Part shown: piece after piece, positions 10,860-22,139 of the stretch | Position numbering within the stretch: the first letter of the stretch is position 1 | Layout of the letters: every line of letters starts with the position of its first letter | Assembly: GCA_963576475.1 (NCBI GenBank) | Contig: OY754977.1 | Location: 28,345,796 to 28,409,795, forward strand | Origin: Molanna angustata | Taxonomy: Eukaryota > Arthropoda > Insecta > Trichoptera > Molannidae | Length of the DNA stretch: 64,000 nt | Direction of reading: 5' to 3' | The notes under the pieces: generated by a model | What the model saw: only the letters and a program-made list of their open reading frames with translations | The model's database searches: none | What the model was told of the DNA's origin: nothing | Program-made: the position numbers and the translations under genes

Positions 10860-10935
10860 TATGTAATATGTTACATATATTTATTGTTAGGTACACAAAT
10901 AGTTCTGACAGGGCAAAGTCTGTCGGGTCCGCTAG
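10860..10935 (+). mobile_element. Helitron 3' end
   Basis: GGGCAAAGTCTGTCGGGTCCGCTAG ends at 10935 and is followed by T, the same terminus as 8882-8898 (quoted ends: GTCGGGTCCGCTAG). The 5' limit is uncertain; only a short non-coding stretch upstream is likely to belong to it. Confidence 0.7.
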
Positions 10936-11494
10936 TATTATTATAGATATTTACTTTTCAAAACGTATATCCAACGTCCGAACATCAAAGAATCTTAACG
11001 GGAAACGAATGAATTTATTGCAATATAAATAAAATAAAATAAAATAATATAATAATTATTGACTAAGTGAGTCTTGACTGCTTCCGATATCTTTACATTT
11101 TGTAACTTAAATTACATCATCTGGAAATCTTCTTTGAAACTACTACGATATTTATGTTGAATGTATTTATAATATGCATGATTTAAACTTCTTATTAGCA
11201 TGGATGGCTTGCGTAAGCTCTATTTATTCAAAGTGTTGGTAATCAACCTATCAGACGATTTAATATTTGACTTGAAAAAATTACCTTATATACATAGTTT
11301 TATTTATGCAGATAATCGACATTCATAGTTTCTGTTTATGATTTCTCTTTATCTGTCATATTTTCTGATTTAAGTATTTATTGAGGTTTTTTCACTTGAT
11401 CCTGTTTTCTGTCACTCATTTTTTTAGTCGTTCAATAGGTACAATTAGATATATAATATGTCAGTCGATGGTACCCGCATACATACATTTCTTA
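10936..11494. other. Unassigned stretch
   Basis: Apart from a short AAAAT run at 11027-11049 nothing is recognised. Confidence 0.5.
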
Positions 11495-14400
11495 TTAAAT
11501 ATTTATTTATTTATTAATAAAAAATAACAATATCATATTTTACATATCATTATATATCCACCTCACTAGGCTTTGCCTGTACCGAGGTGGAATATTTCAC
11601 AATCACATCAATACATTTATATACAATATTTACATATTATTATATATCCACCTCACTAGGCTTTGCCTGTACCGAGGTGGAATATTTCACAATCACATCA
11701 ATACATTTATATACAATATTTACATATTATTATATATCCACCTCACTAGGCTTTGCCTGTACCGAGGTGGAATATTTCACAATCACATCAATACATTTAT
11801 ATACAATATTTACATATTATTATATATCCACCTCACTAGGCTTTGCCTGTACCGAGGTGGAATATTTCACAATCACATCAATACATTTATATACAATATT
11901 TACATATTATTATATATCCACCTCACTAGGCTTTGCCTGTACCGAGGTGGAATATTTCACAATCACATCAATACATTTATATACAATATTTACATATTAT
12001 TATATATCCACCTCACTAGGCTTTGCCTGTACCGAGGTGGAATATTTCACAATCACATCAATACATTTATATACAATATTTACATATTATTATATATCCA
12101 CCTCACTAGGCTTTGCCTGTACCGAGGTGGAATATTTCACAATCACATCAATACATTTATATACAATATTTACATATTATTATATATCCACCTCACTAGG
12201 CTTTGCCTGTACCGAGGTGGAATATTTCACAATCACATCAATACATTTATATACAATATTTACATATTATTATATATCCACCTCACTAGGCTTTGCCTGT
12301 ACCGAGGTGGAATATTTCACAATCACATCAATACATTTATATACAATATTTACATATTATTATATATCCACCTCACTAGGCTTTGCCTGTACCGAGGTGG
12401 AATATTTCACAATCACATCAATACATTTATATACAATATTTACATATTATTATATATCCACCTCACTAGGCTTTGCCTGTACCGAGGTGGAATATTTCAC
12501 AATCACATCAATACATTTATATACAATATTTACATATTATTATATATCCACCTCACTAGGCTTTGCCTGTACCGAGGTGGAATATTTCACAATCACATCA
12601 ATACATTTATATACAATATTTACATATTATTATATATCCACCTCACTAGGCTTTGCCTGTACCGAGGTGGAATATTTCACAATCACATCAATACATTTAT
12701 ATACAATATTTACATATTATTATATATCCACCTCACTAGGCTTTGCCTGTACCGAGGTGGAATATTTCACAATCACATCAATACATTTATATACAATATT
12801 TACATATTATTATATATCCACCTCACTAGGCTTTGCCTGTACCGAGGTGGAATATTTCACAATCACATCAATACATTTATATACAATATTTACATATTAT
12901 TATATATCCACCTCACTAGGCTTTGCCTGTACCGAGGTGGAATATTTCACAATCACATCAATACATTTATATACAATATTTACATATTATTATATATCCA
13001 CCTCACTAGGCTTTGCCTGTACCGAGGTGGAATATTTCACAATCACATCAATACATTTATATACAATATTTACATATTATTATATATCCACCTCACTAGG
13101 CTTTGCCTGTACCGAGGTGGAATATTTCACAATCACATCAATACATTTATATACAATATTTACATATTATTATATATCCACCTCACTAGGCTTTGCCTGT
13201 ACCGAGGTGGAATATTTCACAATCACATCAATACATTTATATACAATATTTACATATTATTATATATCCACCTCACTAGGCTTTGCCTGTACCGAGGTGG
13301 AATATTTCACAATCACATCAATACATTTATATACAATATTTACATATTATTATATATCCACCTCACTAGGCTTTGCCTGTACCGAGGTGGAATATTTCAC
13401 AATCACATCAATACATTTATATACAATATTTACATATTATTATATATCCACCTCACTAGGCTTTGCCTGTACCGAGGTGGAATATTTCACAATCACATCA
13501 ATACATTTATATACAATATTTACATATTATTATATATCCACCTCACTAGGCTTTGCCTGTACCGAGGTGGAATATTTCACAATCACATCAATACATTTAT
13601 ATACAATATTTACATATTATTATATATCCACCTCACTAGGCTTTGCCTGTACCGAGGTGGAATATTTCACAATCACATCAATACATTTATATACAATATT
13701 TACATATTATTATATATCCACCTCACTAGGCTTTGCCTGTACCGAGGTGGAATATTTCACAATCACATCAATACATTTATATACAATATTTACATATTAT
13801 TATATATCCACCTCACTAGGCTTTGCCTGTACCGAGGTGGAATATTTCACAATCACATCAATACATTTATATACAATATTTACATATTATTATATATCCA
13901 CCTCACTAGGCTTTGCCTGTACCGAGGTGGAATATTTCACAATCACATCAATACATTTATATACAATATTTACATATTATTATATATCCACCTCACTAGG
14001 CTTTGCCTGTACCGAGGTGGAATATTTCACAATCACATCAATACATTTATATACAATATTTACATATTATTATATATCCACCTCACTAGGCTTTGCCTGT
14101 ACCGAGGTGGAATATTTCACAATCACATCAATACATTTATATACAATATTTACATATTATTATATATCCACCTCACTAGGCTTTGCCTGTACCGAGGTGG
14201 AATATTTCACAATCACATCAATACATTTATATACAATATTTACATATTATTATATATCCACCTCACTAGGCTTTGCCTGTACCGAGGTGGAATATTTCAC
14301 AATCACATCAATACATTTATATACAATATTTACATATTATTATATATCCACCTCACTAGGCTTTGCCTGTACCGAGGTGGAATATTTCACAATCACATCA

Positions 14401-14720
14401 ATACATTTATATACAATATTTACATATGATTATATATCCACCTCACTAGGCTTTGCCTGTACCGAGGTGGAATATTTCACAATCACATCAATACATTTAT
14501 ATACAATATTTACATATTATTATATATCCACCTCACTAGGCTTTGCCTGTACCGAGGTGGAATATTTCACAATCACATCAATACATCTACATATAAACAA
14601 TATTTTCATCGTATTTCGTACAGTTTCCACGAAAATTCGTATTTTATATGGCAACATGATTTTTATGTATCAAAACAAAAATATATGAAACAATAAATAA
14701 AAATATACAACAAAACTAGT
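11495..14720 (-). mobile_element. LINE 3' region on minus strand, expanded
   Basis: Read on the minus strand, the order is non-repetitive 3'UTR (about 14720-14607), 34 repeats of the hairpin-bearing unit, then an AAATAAATAAAT-type tail at 11495-11520. This equals the order in the LINE ends at 7005-7137 and 45759-46617 (hairpin, ~60-80 bp, AAAT tail), except that one segment is multiplied. The coding part is not present. Confidence 0.65.
11534..14606. repeat. 90-bp satellite, 34 copies
   Basis: The ACCGAGGTGG start recurs every 90 bases from 11581 to 14551. Between the first and last units the only substitution seen is T to G at 14428. Each unit has a hairpin: CCACCTC-ACT-AGGC-TTT-GCCT-GTACC-GAGGTGG (first at 11558-11590). 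Because 90 is divisible by three, the plus strand is open for 1033 codons (11587-14688), but this reads as a by-product: the protein would be a monotonous 30-residue repeat with no domain. Confidence 0.97.
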
Positions 14721-14750
14721 TATCAGATATAATATTATGGTCTGTTTAGC

Positions 14751-14924
14751 ACACACACACACATACACACACACATAAACATACACACACACACACACCC
14801 TCACACACACACACACACTCTTTCACACACACACACACACCCTCACACACACACACACACTCTTTCACACACACACACACACCCTCACACACAACACATA
14901 CACATCCTCACACACACACACACG

Positions 14925-14964
<40 letters not shown>

Positions 14965-14989
14965 CACACACAACACACACACACACACG

Positions 14990-15027
<38 letters not shown>

Positions 15028-15116
15028 CACACACAACACACACACACCCTCACACACACACACACACGCACGCACGCACACACACACACACGCACGCACA
15101 CACACACACACACACG

Positions 15117-15200
<84 letters not shown>
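14751..15200. repeat. CA dinucleotide array
   Basis: About 450 bp of (CA)n interrupted by repeated ACCCTCACAC, ACTCTTTCAC and GCACGCAC words; the last ~80 bases are pure CA. Cysteine-valine open frames on the minus strand are artefacts of the repeat. Confidence 0.97.
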
Positions 15201-15202
<2 letters not shown>

Positions 15203-15283
15203 TGATCCAAAGGTCGCGATTCGATTCCAAGTGGAGGCACAGTTTTTATTTGTTTTTCAGCCGGTATCTGTGAGGCGATTTAT
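15201..15283 (+). mobile_element. SINE fragment, B-box half
   Basis: Directly after the CA array, GGTCGCGATTCGATTCCAAG resembles the T-arm and B box of a tRNA-derived SINE (GATTCGATTCC, one difference from consensus). The A-box half would lie in what is now the CA array and is not present. Confidence 0.45.
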
Positions 15284-15695
15284 CTAACTGTCGATTTGTT
15301 CAAGAGAATTTATTCTCTTAACATATCGACAAAGTATTAAGCCAAGAACCGCGTACCAGGAATACTACGAACATTTTGTATGGCGTAGTGGACTTTTTGC
15401 ATGCTAAAAACATCAACTTAGATGCTTTGCAGCATATATGTTCCCGTACACGGATTTACTCAGAATTTGGAGTAGAACATTTTATGTGAGTTTTGTGTGT
15501 CTGTGTGTGTGTCTGTTCTCCCCCCCTTATAACTTTTGATCCGATGAATTCACAAAGCCTAAAATTTCAGAATATATAAATAGTTATAGGTCTACAAAAC
15601 TTTTTTACTCAGAATTGTGAGTTTTTGTTTCAGTCAGGGGTTATCAACATTCTAATTATTATAGCATTTGTCCACATATCTCAAAATCTATAAAA
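15284..15695 (-). mobile_element. Family T, partial inverted copy
   Basis: The sequence is the reverse complement of the right part of the family T copy that follows: TAACTGTCGAT terminus at 15285, the AAGTCCACTACGCCATAC-type block (here reversed), the run of GTGTGTCTGTGTG, and GTCAGGGGTTATCAAC. It joins the next copy at about 15695-15702. Confidence 0.85.
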
Positions 15696-15701
15696 GTGAG
15701 A

Positions 15702-16505
15702 TCCAACTGTCGATAGCGATAGTATGTACCTATAGTTGAAGAATAATTACCAAACTATAAACCCATAAATACAAATTATTGAATATTTTAAGATATTTTG
15801 TTTTCTATACAACACATGTAGGTATGTATGTCAAGATAGGATAGTATGGAGGTCAGTCCTCTTTCAGAATATGAAAACAGACAGATGGTATGTATTGTAT
15901 GTTTGGAGATGAAGTATCAAACTATTAAGTCTTCTTAAATATTGTGTACATGTGACTGCCATACAAATTGTATGAAGCGACGTCATTTTTATAAAAATTG
16001 TAAAAAAAATTGATATGTACTTCTACAATATTTATATTTTTTATATAAAATTGAATTATCTAGTTGGAGTGTTTCGGATTTTTTCGATATTTTTAAAAAC
16101 ATTGGAAAGATAGACGGTTAAACACATAAATTAATCATAAAAAAAATATTTTTCTTAATAAAAATGTTTGAGATTCTGTATTTGTTATAAAAGTTTTGTA
16201 GGCCTATAACTGTTTATATATTTTGAAATTTTGGCTATGTAAATTGAGCGGATCAAAAGTTATAAGGGGAGGACAGACACACAGACATATAGACAGACAC
16301 ACAAAACTCACATTAAATGTTCTACTCCGAATTCAGAGTAAATCCATTTATGCGAACATTTATGCTGCGAAGCCTATAAGTTGGTGTTTTTAGCATGCAA
16401 AAAGTCCACTACGCCATACAAAATGTTTCTTCGTACACGCATCTTGGCTTAATACTGTCGATTCATTCAGAGAATTGAATTCTCATGAACGAATCGACAG
16501 TTGGA
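15702..16505 (+). mobile_element. Family T inverted-terminus element, copy A
   Basis: It is bounded by TCCAACTGTCGAT at 15702-15714 and its exact complement ATCGACAGTTGGA at 16493-16505. Near the right end lies a second palindrome (TGTCGATTCATTC ... GAACGAATCGACA). Internally it has a fossil of an RTE-like 3' end (TCAAGATAGGATAG to GATGGTATGT, 15831-15892) and ACAGACACACAGAC runs. No transposase. The class is unknown: the 13-bp inverted ends suggest a DNA transposon derivative. Confidence 0.85.
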
Positions 16506-16671
16506 CTATTTAATATGATTAAATTAAGACTCATTTAATATTATATAATTTTACATCATATTATTTTTTTCTATTAAACAAGTCATTAATGCCATTCCAT
16601 CACGTCATTTTCCTATTTGGTATAAACAGAGTGAATCGAACGCCAGACTTATATTTCTCGCACATTCACAT

Positions 16672-16810
16672 ACATATATATTTTATTTTATTTAAAGCTC
16701 ACAAACAATGACTGAACAAATAAACTGATGATACACAATATAAAAAAAAATAGTCACGTCCAGCATCAATTAAATGTATACATTATTACCTTATTCATAT
16801 ATTAAGGTAA
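16672..16810 (-). mobile_element. LINE 3' end (same family as 52345-53315)
   Basis: The reverse complement of this stretch matches the 3'UTR at 53116-53225: AAGGTAATAATGTATAC, GATGCTGG(G/A)CGTGACTA, CAATATTGTG-like spacer, GTCATTGTTTGTG, then an AAAT/AAAAT tail (here TATTTTATTTTATTTAAAG at 16678 onward). Only the UTR remains. Confidence 0.8.
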
Positions 16811-17560
16811 TTGCTTCAAATCGGTATACCTTCCCAAGCAGCGCCAGATATAAAAACTAGTATTAAATATTATTTCTAATTTTGAAAAACATTTATTGGT
16901 TATTGGATACTTTAAATAGCAAGATGAGCCAAAGCCAATCTTTTATCTTTGATTTACAAAATATATTCCAAACGCTATTACTTTTTCATGTTACTGTTGA
17001 ATATATTCGTATGTATTTTTGAGAAGGTGTTTAAATTTATGTGGTATAGGTAAGAGTTGAAGCATGAAATAAACATAGGATGAAATATATCCCGACAGTA
17101 TTCAGTAGTGGATAGGCAAGACTTTCAGAATGGGATTCAACATATATTATTATGTTGATGAATGTGATGAAAATCGATTTGCCCCAACGCACCAAATGAT
17201 CACATATAGAAGGTGTTGCGGTTGATTAAATCGTGTATTTCTTACCTTCTTTCAATACAATTTTCTCGTATTATTTATTTCAATAAGAAGTTTGCCAAGT
17301 AATAAATTCTATCGGTGGTTTGATCAGAACAGATTATTGCCGAGGCGTATATGTACATAAGTAAATCGTGGCGTTTCTATTCTGGAGCCTGTGAATTGAT
17401 TCCAAAATACCATTACTATCCTTTTGTGATGGTAATCTAACATAGTTAAAAATACGTCCAATTCTATAACTTTTTAAAATCGTTTCGACTAAAATAGGTA
17501 CGTTAATATTTCACTTATTCCAAGTTGATATTATTTAACGCTGAATTAGGAATGTTCCTA
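16811..17560. other. Unassigned stretch
   Basis: Nothing recognised; short frames lack motifs. Confidence 0.5.
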
Positions 17561-17564
17561 TTAA

Positions 17565-18180
17565 GGGGGGGGGGGGGGGGGACTGCTGCCAACGTACCTA
17601 TTTTTCAATTTGTATTACCATCATTATTTCTTATCAAATCGTTTTGAAAAAAATAATTTTGATAGTTTGGGTATTAATAATGAAAAATATATCTTTACTT
17701 TTTGATAATGTTCTGTATAAATTCTTGTAGAAAAATTATGAAATACCCCTATTTTGAACGTTTATCTTAATATATTTTTAATAAAATATAAGGCGTAGTT
17801 CAACATATTTTCTTATATATAATTTCCAATCAGCGCCATTGCGAAATAAAAGATTTTTTTTGTTTATTAACTTAACCTGATGCATAAACACAACGTTACA
17901 TCGTATTTTTCGAGATATTTTGATCTTCTTTAATTTATAAAAAAATATAATGCTCTATTCTATATTATAGTTTTTTAGAAATTTAAGATAAATATCAAAA
18001 ATCGGGGTATGCTTATTATTTTCCTACAAGAATATGTACAGAATATAATTAAAAAGTTAAGGTATATTTTTCTTTATTAATATCCAAAATAACTAGGTTA
18101 TTTTATTCAAAATGATTCGTTTTGCAGTAATGATGCAAATTCAAATTGAAAAAATAGGTACGTTGGCAGCAGTCACCCTC
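17565..18180. mobile_element. Foldback element flanked by TTAA
   Basis: The left and right thirds are inverted copies of each other over roughly 250 bases: GACTGCTGCCAACGTACC at 17581-17598 pairs with GGTACGTTGGCAGCAGTC near 18157-18174, and the pairing continues inward past the TTCTTGTAG block. TTAA lies immediately outside both ends (17561-17564 and 18181-18184). The left end has a run of 17 G; the right end reads ACCCTC. TTAA duplication is the hallmark of piggyBac-type insertion, so a non-autonomous piggyBac relative is the best guess; no transposase is present. Confidence 0.8.
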
Positions 18181-18189
18181 TTAAGGAAA

Positions 18190-18599
18190 GTTCTTACTCC
18201 AAGTAAGTCACAATTATTGTAATTATTCACTAGTTCTATAACCACATATTATTTTCATTTATTAGGAAACTTAACAGCAATACAATATTTTATGTTTAAT
18301 TGTAAACATGTATATAAAATAAGCCAATTTGAAAGTCTCACTTAATTACATTATAATATACAGCTTTTGAGTAGTGAGTTATTAAGTATGATGGCGAGTG
18401 TATGGGGGGAAAAGGAAGGGTAATGGATACAGAAAGCGTTGATAAGGAAGGGATGAATGTTTAAAGAAGATAGGTTTGATTTTTAATCAATAATATTACC
18501 AATAACTTCGCGTAATTGTCGCTTCATTGATGTCTGCGTTGAGTGAGTTAAAATGTATTCAGGTGTGGGTCAAGACTAATGTAATAGTTTACACATCTG
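18190..18599. other. Unassigned stretch
   Basis: Possibly the 3'UTR of the minus-strand LINE that starts at 18600; no independent support. Confidence 0.4.
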
Positions 18600-18844
18600 T
18601 TTATATAATTATTTTGTGCGTAATTTGTTCTGCAATATGCTGTATAGAAAATGGTGATTTTGGCTTTTTGTTCTCATTGGACATTTTTTGGAGTAGGTAA
18701 GAGCTATTTACAAGGTTATTCATTATTTTGTAAAGCAGATAGACATCACATATCTTTCTTTTTTTCTCAACGGATATAAAGCCATGTAATTTTAATGATA
18801 TTGCTGCAATATCAGGATGTCTAAAGGAAAGTATAGGGAGAAAT

Positions 18845-19316
18845 AAACACATGAATATCGAAAGCAAAGTCCGAATATATAAAACATGTGTAAGACCCAT
18901 TGCCACCTACGTAGTAGGTGGCAATGGGTCTTACACATGCAGCCACAACGAGAACAGACACAACGAGAACAAAATCTCTTCTGAGAACATCAGAGATGAG
19001 GACATTGAGGTGTATAACCGGAAACACTCTAAGAGACCGAATTCGAAATACTGAAACAAGAAAAAAAAATGTAGTACGGAAGACATCGTCAGATGGGGAA
19101 GACAGCGGAGGCGATATTGGAGCACAGAATGGCTGAAAATAGACTCCCACGTATCGCTCTCCAGGATAAGATCACGTATCGCTGGTCTTCTTCCCAGCTG
19201 GAAGAAGACCAGCAGGAAGATCTCCAAAGAGATGGCAAGACAGTTGGCAGTCCATATCGCAGGAGACAGAATAGCGGTAGAAACAGATCTTCGGATCTAT
19301 GAAAAGGAAGAAGAAG
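18845..19316 (+). pseudogene. Nested LINE C-terminal fragment with GAA tail
   Basis: Plus-strand frames read VRIYKTCVRPIATY, then TRTDTTRTKSLLRTSEMRTL, RCITGNTLRDRIRNTETRKK, HRMAENRLPRIAL and RRRQNSGRNRSSDL, the C-terminus of another LINE group (YKTCVRP...Y..ET, RDRIRN, HV.RM...RLPRIA). It ends in GAAGAAGAAGAAG at 19305-19317. A perfect 26-bp inverted duplication interrupts the frame just after IATY (see 18885-18939). Confidence 0.8.
18885..18939. repeat. Perfect 26-bp hairpin with 3-base loop
   Basis: The arm at 18885-18910 (CATGTGTAAGACCCATTGCC plus CACCTAC overlap) is exactly complementary to 18914-18939, with GTA between. The second arm replaces the expected continuation of the LINE frame, so it looks like a templated inverted duplication. 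Confidence 0.95.
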
Positions 19317-19660
19317 AAGGTTGTAATTGTAGCCGTAAATTTGTTTTCTTAAATTGAGCGATATGATATTTTTTTCTGAATCTTTTAATTCTGTCGATGT
19401 GATCATTATAATTTGGGCTCCATAGGTTGATGCGAACTCTAAATGACTTCTAACAAAAGCATTTAACAAAAGCGAGATTGTTTCTTTAAAGGATTTGGTT
19501 ATTCTTTATATGAAACCCAAGTTTCTATAGCTTTTATTCACGACAGGATCAAAATAAGGAATAAATGAAAGTTTGTTATCCAGAATAACGCCTAGATCGC
19601 TTGCTTCAAGTTTTTGTAATATTTTAGTCAAATCAATTGTGAAAACTTTCCTAATTTTAG

Positions 19661-20744
19661 TTTACACCTAATTGAATGCGTACTATTCTCACAACAGTTC
19701 GGGATATTTTAGTTTGGTTGAAAACACCAGTTGTTGCGTTGCATGTGTTGCGTTATCTATAGTAATAAAACAAAGATTTTGTTAGTGTGTGTGTGTGTTT
19801 GTGTATGTGTGTATGTGTGTTTGTCTCACGCCTTTTGAAAAACCAAGACCATATAAAAATCTAATTAATGTGCGAACGTGTACCAGTATACCTGATGCAG
19901 TGTCACGCTAAAAATAATGCGATAAAAATGCTGAATTTTAAAAATATTTCAATAATTATTTTTTTCATACAAAATTTTCCAAGTCATTTGTCAAAAAAGT
20001 GTACATTTTGCACGAAAATATCTGTTAGTTTAAAAGTTAGAAGTACGTATTTACACGAAAAATATATTTTCAAGTATAACTTAGCTTTTAAGTGAAAAAC
20101 ATGGTGAATATTTTGTCTAATTATAATGTTTAACTTATTTTAAAAATAAGCGTTTTGTACAAATGTACATATATAACCCCGCCATTTTAATATGTTTTCA
20201 AACGATATTTCATTTTCCTACCGAATGAATATGTTCTTTAAAATAATATACCTTTGAAATAAATGTGATTATGACATAATAAAATGAAACACAAGACTTT
20301 ATAGCAAGTTTTAAGACATAATATATTGTAAAAGTCTGTTAATTATTAGTAAAGATATAGGCATAATAAAATTGCATAATTTGTATATAATATTTGATAT
20401 TTCGGACAATATTGTTGATTTTCGTTTTTGTGGCTTCGAACAAACCAATGTAGGTACCTACATATTCAAAAAATGTATCTGAACCATTCGATATTACTTA
20501 CGTGTTCGAATGGTTACCATGGCTACAGAAAGAATGTGATATTCAAATATTTTTTTTTATGAATCGAATTTATTTAGAAGATTGTTGTAGGTAGGTACCT
20601 ACCTAATACTATTTACTTACAAATCATCAATAATATACCTATACTGATTTCCTATAGGAGAATTATTTTATTTATTTATTTATCAACCGTTTGTCCGATT
20701 ATAATGAAACTTTGGTGAATTGTCGAGCGTATGCCCAGGATGGT
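19661..20744. other. Mostly unassigned; one dispersed repeat
   Basis: It contains a GT-rich run at 19783-19823. A block at about 19990-20110 (AGAAGTACGTATTTACACG, AATATATTTTCAAGTATAA) also occurs at 31600-31720 and, more diverged, at 31340-31420. No gene seen. Confidence 0.55.
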
Positions 20745-21612
20745 TTCTGGATTTAAACTTTTTTCTTCTTCTTCTTCGTGTATTTGGTCATTTTATCTAT
20801 GAAGGGGGAATATCCTGGGAAAAGAAGGTCCGACTGTCCCTCCATCTCTTCGCAGGTCTTCCAGGACGGTTTGTGGATTTAAACTTTTTTCTTCTTCTTC
20901 ATCGTGTATTTGGTCATTTTACCTATGAAGGTGGACTATTCTGGGAGAAGTAGGTCCAATTTTCCTTCTATCTCTTCGCAGGTTTCTAGATTTAATCTTT
21001 TTTCTTCTTCTTCTTCATCGTCTATTTGGTCATTTTACATATGAAGTCGGAGTATTCTGGGAGAAGAAGGTCCAACTGTCCTTCCATCTCTTCGCTGGTT
21101 TCTGGATTTAAACTTTTTTCTTCTTCTTCTTCATCGTGTATTTGGTCGTTTTACCTATGAAGGTGGACTAACCTGGGAGAAGGAGGTCCAATTGTCCTTC
21201 CGTCTCTTCGCAGGATTCTAGATTTAAACTTTTTTCTTCTTCTTCTTCGTGTATTTTTGGTCATTTTACCTATGAAGTTGGAGAATCCTGTGAGAAGAAG
21301 GTCCAACTGTCCTTCCAACTCTTCGCAAGTCCTTCCAACTCTTCCAAGACGGTTTTTGGATATAAACATTTTTCTTCTTTTTCTTCTTCATCGTGCATTT
21401 GGTCATTTTACATATGAAGGTGGACTATCCTGGGAGAAGAAGGTCCAATTTTCCTTCCATATCTTCGCAGGTATCAGGATTTAAACTTTTTTCTTCTTCT
21501 TATTCGTGTATTAAGTCATTTTACCTTTGAAGGTGGAGTATCCTGGGAAAAGAAGGTCCTTTCATCTCTTCGCGGTTCTTCCAGGATGGTTTCTGGATTT
21601 AAACATTTCTTG
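20745..21612. repeat. Degenerate ~116-bp tandem array, 8 units
   Basis: The word GGATTTAAACTTTTTTCTTC (or a variant) recurs at 20749, 20874, 20987, 21103, 21219, 21355, 21477 and 21594, spaced 113-136 bp. Each unit carries TTCTTCTTCTTC, TTTGGTCATTTTACCTATGA, TGGGAGAAGAAGGTCC and a CTCTTCGCAGG word. Units differ by 10-20 percent, so the array is older than the satellite at 11534. Confidence 0.95.
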
Positions 21613-21780
21613 AGCGACTGAAGGGACGGGATGTAATGAAGGGAAGGGATGCACTAAAGGGCCTGAAGGGATGGGAGATATAAAAGGGTCTGAAGGGACG
21701 GGAGGTACTGAAGGGCCTGATTGGAAGGGACGTAATGATGGATTGAAGGGACGGGAAGTACTGAAGGGTCTGAAGCGACG
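21613..21780. repeat. ~20-bp CTGAAGGGACGGGA array
   Basis: Roughly eight degenerate units around CTGAAGGGACGGGAGGTA and AAAGGGCCTGAAGGGATG. It follows directly on the 116-bp array. Confidence 0.85.
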
Positions 21781-21784
21781 GTTC

Positions 21785-22130
21785 ATGCAGACTAATTCTT
21801 TTTCTTCTTAATTTTATGTAGACTTTATAGTTTTTACACAAACTATTTTCTTTAGTCTTTTTCTTCGTTTTCTTATTTTATGTAGAACTTTGGTGAATTT
21901 TATACAAAACTATTTCTTATAGATTAATCTTCTTCTTATTTTATGAAGACCTTTTAGTCAGTTTTTATACAATCTATTTCCAATAGTCTAATTCTTCTAT
22001 TTTATGTATTTTTTCTTATTTTATGTAGACCATTGGGATAGTTTTTTATACAAACTATTTCTTATAGTCTTATACTTATTCTTCTCTTTTTTATTTAGAC
22101 TTTTGGGTTAGTTTTAAGTCTAACTGTGCA
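21785..22130. repeat. ~75-bp TTATTTTATGTAGAC array
   Basis: About five units containing TTATTTTATGTAGAC, TTTTTATACAAACTATTTC and TTATAGTCTAATTC words. Unit length varies; pyrimidine-rich linkers (TTCTTCTT) connect them. Confidence 0.8.
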
Positions 22131-22139
22131 GAAATATTA

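Larger units (their letters stand above)
18600..19660 (-). pseudogene. LINE RT C-terminal region, interrupted
   Basis: Minus-strand pieces are, from 19660 down: DLGVILDNKLSFIPYFDPVV, NKSYRNLGFI, LLNAFVRSHLEFAS, LRKQIYGYNYN; then a 470-bp plus-strand insertion (18845-19316); then LPILSFRHPDIAAISLKLHG and KKRKICDVYLLYKIMNNLVN. These are successive thumb and C-terminal blocks of a jockey/CR1-group LINE (D.GV..D.KL.F..H, F.RS.LEYAS.VW, R...D..FLYKI.N). Stops and shifts occur throughout. Confidence 0.82.

Noticed and set aside
11534..14606. CRISPR-like array
   Set aside because: Units are contiguous with no variable spacers, and the surroundings are eukaryotic retrotransposons.
11587..14688. 1033-codon open frame on the plus strand
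   Set aside because: It is the 90-bp satellite read in a frame that happens to lack stops because 90 is divisible by three; no domain, and the DNA homology is to a non-coding LINE 3'UTR.
14908..15240. Cys-Val repeat frames
   Set aside because: Translation of the CA array.
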